Shown piece after piece: positions 62,589 to 64,000 of a stretch of DNA of 64,000 nucleotides. Origin of the DNA: Trichormus variabilis 0441 (GTDB lineage: Bacteria > Cyanobacteriota > Cyanobacteriia > Cyanobacteriales > Nostocaceae); the NCBI RefSeq assembly GCF_009856605.1, contig NZ_CP047244.1, forward strand, positions 1 to 64,000. Direction: 5' to 3'. Position 1 is the first letter of the stretch. Every line of letters starts with the position of its first letter. The translations under genes were made by a program, and so were the position numbers. A model generated the notes under the pieces. That model did not search any database and had not been told where the DNA came from. It saw only the letters and a list, made by a program, of their open reading frames with translations.

Positions 62589-63038
62589 CTACAGCAGCAA
62601 GTCAAAAATGCTGAAGGCGCGCTCCCAGTGCATCGTCTGGGGGTTCTTGAGATCGGGATCGATGATCTTGAAGGTGCGGGCAAGTGCCACACTAAGTCCA
62701 CCCACGATGTCTGGAAGCCGTGCCTCGGTCTCTTTACTGTAGTCCAGGTCGAGCAGTGGCCGCGTCGTCATGTAATCCAGTATGGGCTTTAGCTCAATCT
62801 CCTCGTTGATCTCCTTGAAGTTGTGAATTCTCTCCTCCAGTCCCTTTGTAATAGGTACATCAAAAGGTTCGATGATGTCGCGCCCGTTCGCCTTCGCCGT
62901 AGCCTGGCCACGAAGGAGAAGATCGTAGGTTTTATGATTGACGAAGTCGCTGTAACGCTTAAGGTCGTTCTTGTCCACGTCTAGACCTGCCACAGTGCGG
63001 AAGAAGCGCTCGAACTTAGAAATACTGATTACTGACAT
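62589..63038 (-). CDS. DUF1931 family protein (double histone fold)
   Basis: 149 residues, with AGAGGA before ATG 63038. The sequence FERFFRTVAGLDVDKNDLKR, then YSDFVNHKTYDLLLRGQATA and GRDIIEPFDVPITKGLEE is the DUF1931 pattern. The founding structure, Aq_328 of Aquifex, is a tandem histone fold in one chain. The second fold ends VGGLSVALARTFKIIDPDLK and HWERAFSIFDLLL. Bacterial members may bind DNA or act in metal or stress response; no activity is proven to my knowledge. It is divergent from groES across a long repeat-rich region. Confidence 0.9.
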   Translation of the reverse strand: MSVISISKFERFFRTVAGLDVDKNDLKRYSDFVNHKTYDLLLRGQATAKANGRDIIEPFDVPITKGLEERIHNFKEINEEIELKPILDYMTTRPLLDLDYSKETEARLPDIVGGLSVALARTFKIIDPDLKNPQTMHWERAFSIFDLLL

Positions 63039-63170
63039 GATTTAAATCCTCTTTGAGAACATTAAACAACCTCAGTGTTTAACGGTTGAATTGAGCAGAT
63101 GCTAATAACCTTGAACTTAGTACTGACGGCTCTCTTCAGTCCGCTCCAATGAGGTTTTATCAAGAAAGGC

Positions 63171-63424
63171 AGAGGGCAGGAGGCAGAAGGCAGAAGGAAA
63201 TCTGATTCCTGCCCTCTGCTACGACCGTAGGGAGTAAGGGTTTAAGACCCCCACCAAATTTTCAATTTGGTGAGCCAGCGCTGCAAGAAGGTTTCCTTCT
63301 GTAGGCGACTGGCGCTCGCGTAGCGTATCCGTAGGATTCACCCGTAGGGTGGCTCTTGTTTAGGAGGGGTCTGAATCCCCTTCTAAACAAAACCTTCTGC
63401 CCTCTGCCCTCTGCCTCCTGCCTT
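63171..63424. repeat. MITE-like repeat with heptamer-rich inverted ends
   Basis: The left end is a run of GGCAGAA/GGCAGGA-type units (63171-63205); the right end is the inverse (CCTTCTGCCCTCTGCC, 63392-63424). The interior has paired blocks (CCAAATTTTCAATTTGG at 63255-63271) and a GC-rich dispersed repeat (GCTCGCGTAGCGTATCCGTA). A typical interspersed element of Nostoc-type genomes, non-coding. Confidence 0.6.
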
Positions 63425-63637
63425 CTTCAATTCAATACAGTTCGGTTAATAGTAGCCGCACCCTTTAGCCTGTAAGCTAAATCTCACAACCAATCACATT
63501 TGCAGTGCTTTGCAACTCAGCCGATATCTGCAACTATCAGTACATCCCACCATCGTACTCAATTAAGCTGAACCTCAACAGAAATTCTTGCACGCCCGGT
63601 TTTTGCCATACAACTGTTTTGCAACTTCCATGATTTC

Positions 63638-63657
63638 CTCAGAAAGTCCTTAGATTT
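63638..63657. promoter_or_regulatory. CTCAG...CCTTAGATTT element upstream of groES
   Basis: CTCAGAAAGTCCTTAGATTT differs at three positions from the element at 56121-56140. It lies 171 bases before groES. No CIRCE (TTAGCACTC-N9-GAGTGCTAA) was found between it and the start. Confidence 0.4.
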
Positions 63658-63827
63658 TTTGGTTAAGGTAACAAGCACTGAGCAGTACCAATCAATATTT
63701 TTGACAAAAAAGGTAGGAGACATACTGCGGGGTACAGAAGAAAGATGACAAAAACTTTAGTTGTGGGTTTAAAGCCCACTCACTAATGTACCTACTGCCT
63801 CCTGCCTTCTCAACAGGAGAATAGCCT

Positions 63828-64000
63828 ATGGCAGCCGTATCGCTGAGTATTTCGACAGTAAAACCATTGGGCGATCGCATCTTTATTAAGGTCGCGCAAG
63901 CGGAAGAAAAAACTGCTGGGGGAATTTTATTGCCCGACACCGCCAAAGAAAAGCCACAGATTGGAGAAGTGGTGCAAGTCGGCCCGGGGAAACGTAATGA
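63828..64000 (+). CDS. groES: Co-chaperonin GroES, 5' part
   Basis: 57 codons from ATG 63828, with CAGGAGA about nine bases upstream; cut by the window's right edge. [20 protein letters not shown], then [20 protein letters not shown] and VVQVGPGK is GroES, with the mobile-loop region and beta-barrel strands. GroES caps GroEL to fold proteins; groEL is expected next. Whether this is the only groES of the genome or an extra copy cannot be said. Confidence 0.97.
   Translation, partial: MAAVSLSISTVKPLGDRIFIKVAQAEEKTAGGILLPDTAKEKPQIGEVVQVGPGKRN

Noticed and set aside
63660..63827. CIRCE element before groES
   Set aside because: Searched for TTAGCACTC and GAGTGCTAA by eye; only partial resemblance (GCACTGAGCAGT), not the inverted repeat.

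Overview
The window comes from a filamentous, Nostoc-like cyanobacterium. Evidence seen in the sequence: many HIP1 octamers (GCGATCGC), interspersed palindromic and heptamer repeats of the cyanobacterial type, and proteins such as a SmtA-type metallothionein, a long-chain flavodoxin and multi-receiver hybrid regulators. The left ~35 kb is an AT-rich plasmid-type (or integrated-element) backbone. The right ~29 kb is a patchwork of insertion sequences, gene fragments and stress or carbon-metabolism genes. Whether the whole window is one large plasmid or an element next to chromosome cannot be decided from the sequence alone.

1-15.6 kb: an FtsK/TraD-like DNA-pumping ATPase overlaps a RusA-like Holliday-junction nuclease and is followed by a small P-loop ATPase. 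Next come a tRNA-like gene with a UUA (ochre) anticodon, two membrane proteins (one behind a switch-like leader), ParB, and an AEP-primase-type replication protein whose ribosome site lies in a hairpin. Then follow an Rpn-type nuclease, two tandem divergent ParA-like ATPases with a membrane partner, and a LuxR-type regulator whose receiver lacks the phospho-acceptor Asp.

15.7-29.1 kb: the most unusual locus is a single 2581-residue protein. It joins an RNA-polymerase-like double-psi-barrel module (DYDGD motif) to an AlkB-like dioxygenase domain, a PUA/ASCH-like region, a NADAR-like region and an SLOG-like Rossmann domain. This is the architecture expected of a polyvalent protein delivered or used by conjugative elements or phages. 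The next gene of its operon is split by an IS66 element with intact 8-bp target duplications. Upstream lies an iteron field of 20-bp repeats, and then small unknown genes with a duplicated operator-like element.

29.3-35.6 kb: a MOBP-like relaxase with a MobC-like partner, then a type II partition locus. The partition locus has a parC-like array of two five-repeat clusters of 11-bp iterons, a ParR-like protein and a ParM actin. Two paralogous small proteins of unknown function follow. A 26-bp palindrome occurs twice, once inside parB and once between mobC and the relaxase gene, and is a candidate parS.

36-41 kb: nested mobile DNA. An IS4-type element (9-bp duplication) sits inside an IS5-type element (3-bp duplication), next to another IS remnant that truncates a rifampin-phosphotransferase-like pseudogene.

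41-64 kb: SRPBCC protein, a zinc alcohol dehydrogenase beside a decayed copy, flavodoxin, a three-receiver regulator with a dispersed repeat in its linker, a single receiver, a GT4 glycosyltransferase whose stop codon comes from an IS end, more IS4 copies, a hybrid histidine kinase, a short 6-phosphogluconate dehydrogenase and glucose-6-phosphate dehydrogenase (oxidative pentose phosphate pathway), metallothionein, an Old Yellow Enzyme, a DUF1931 histone-fold protein, and the start of groES at the right edge. Together the right half looks like a redox, metal and stress cargo region.
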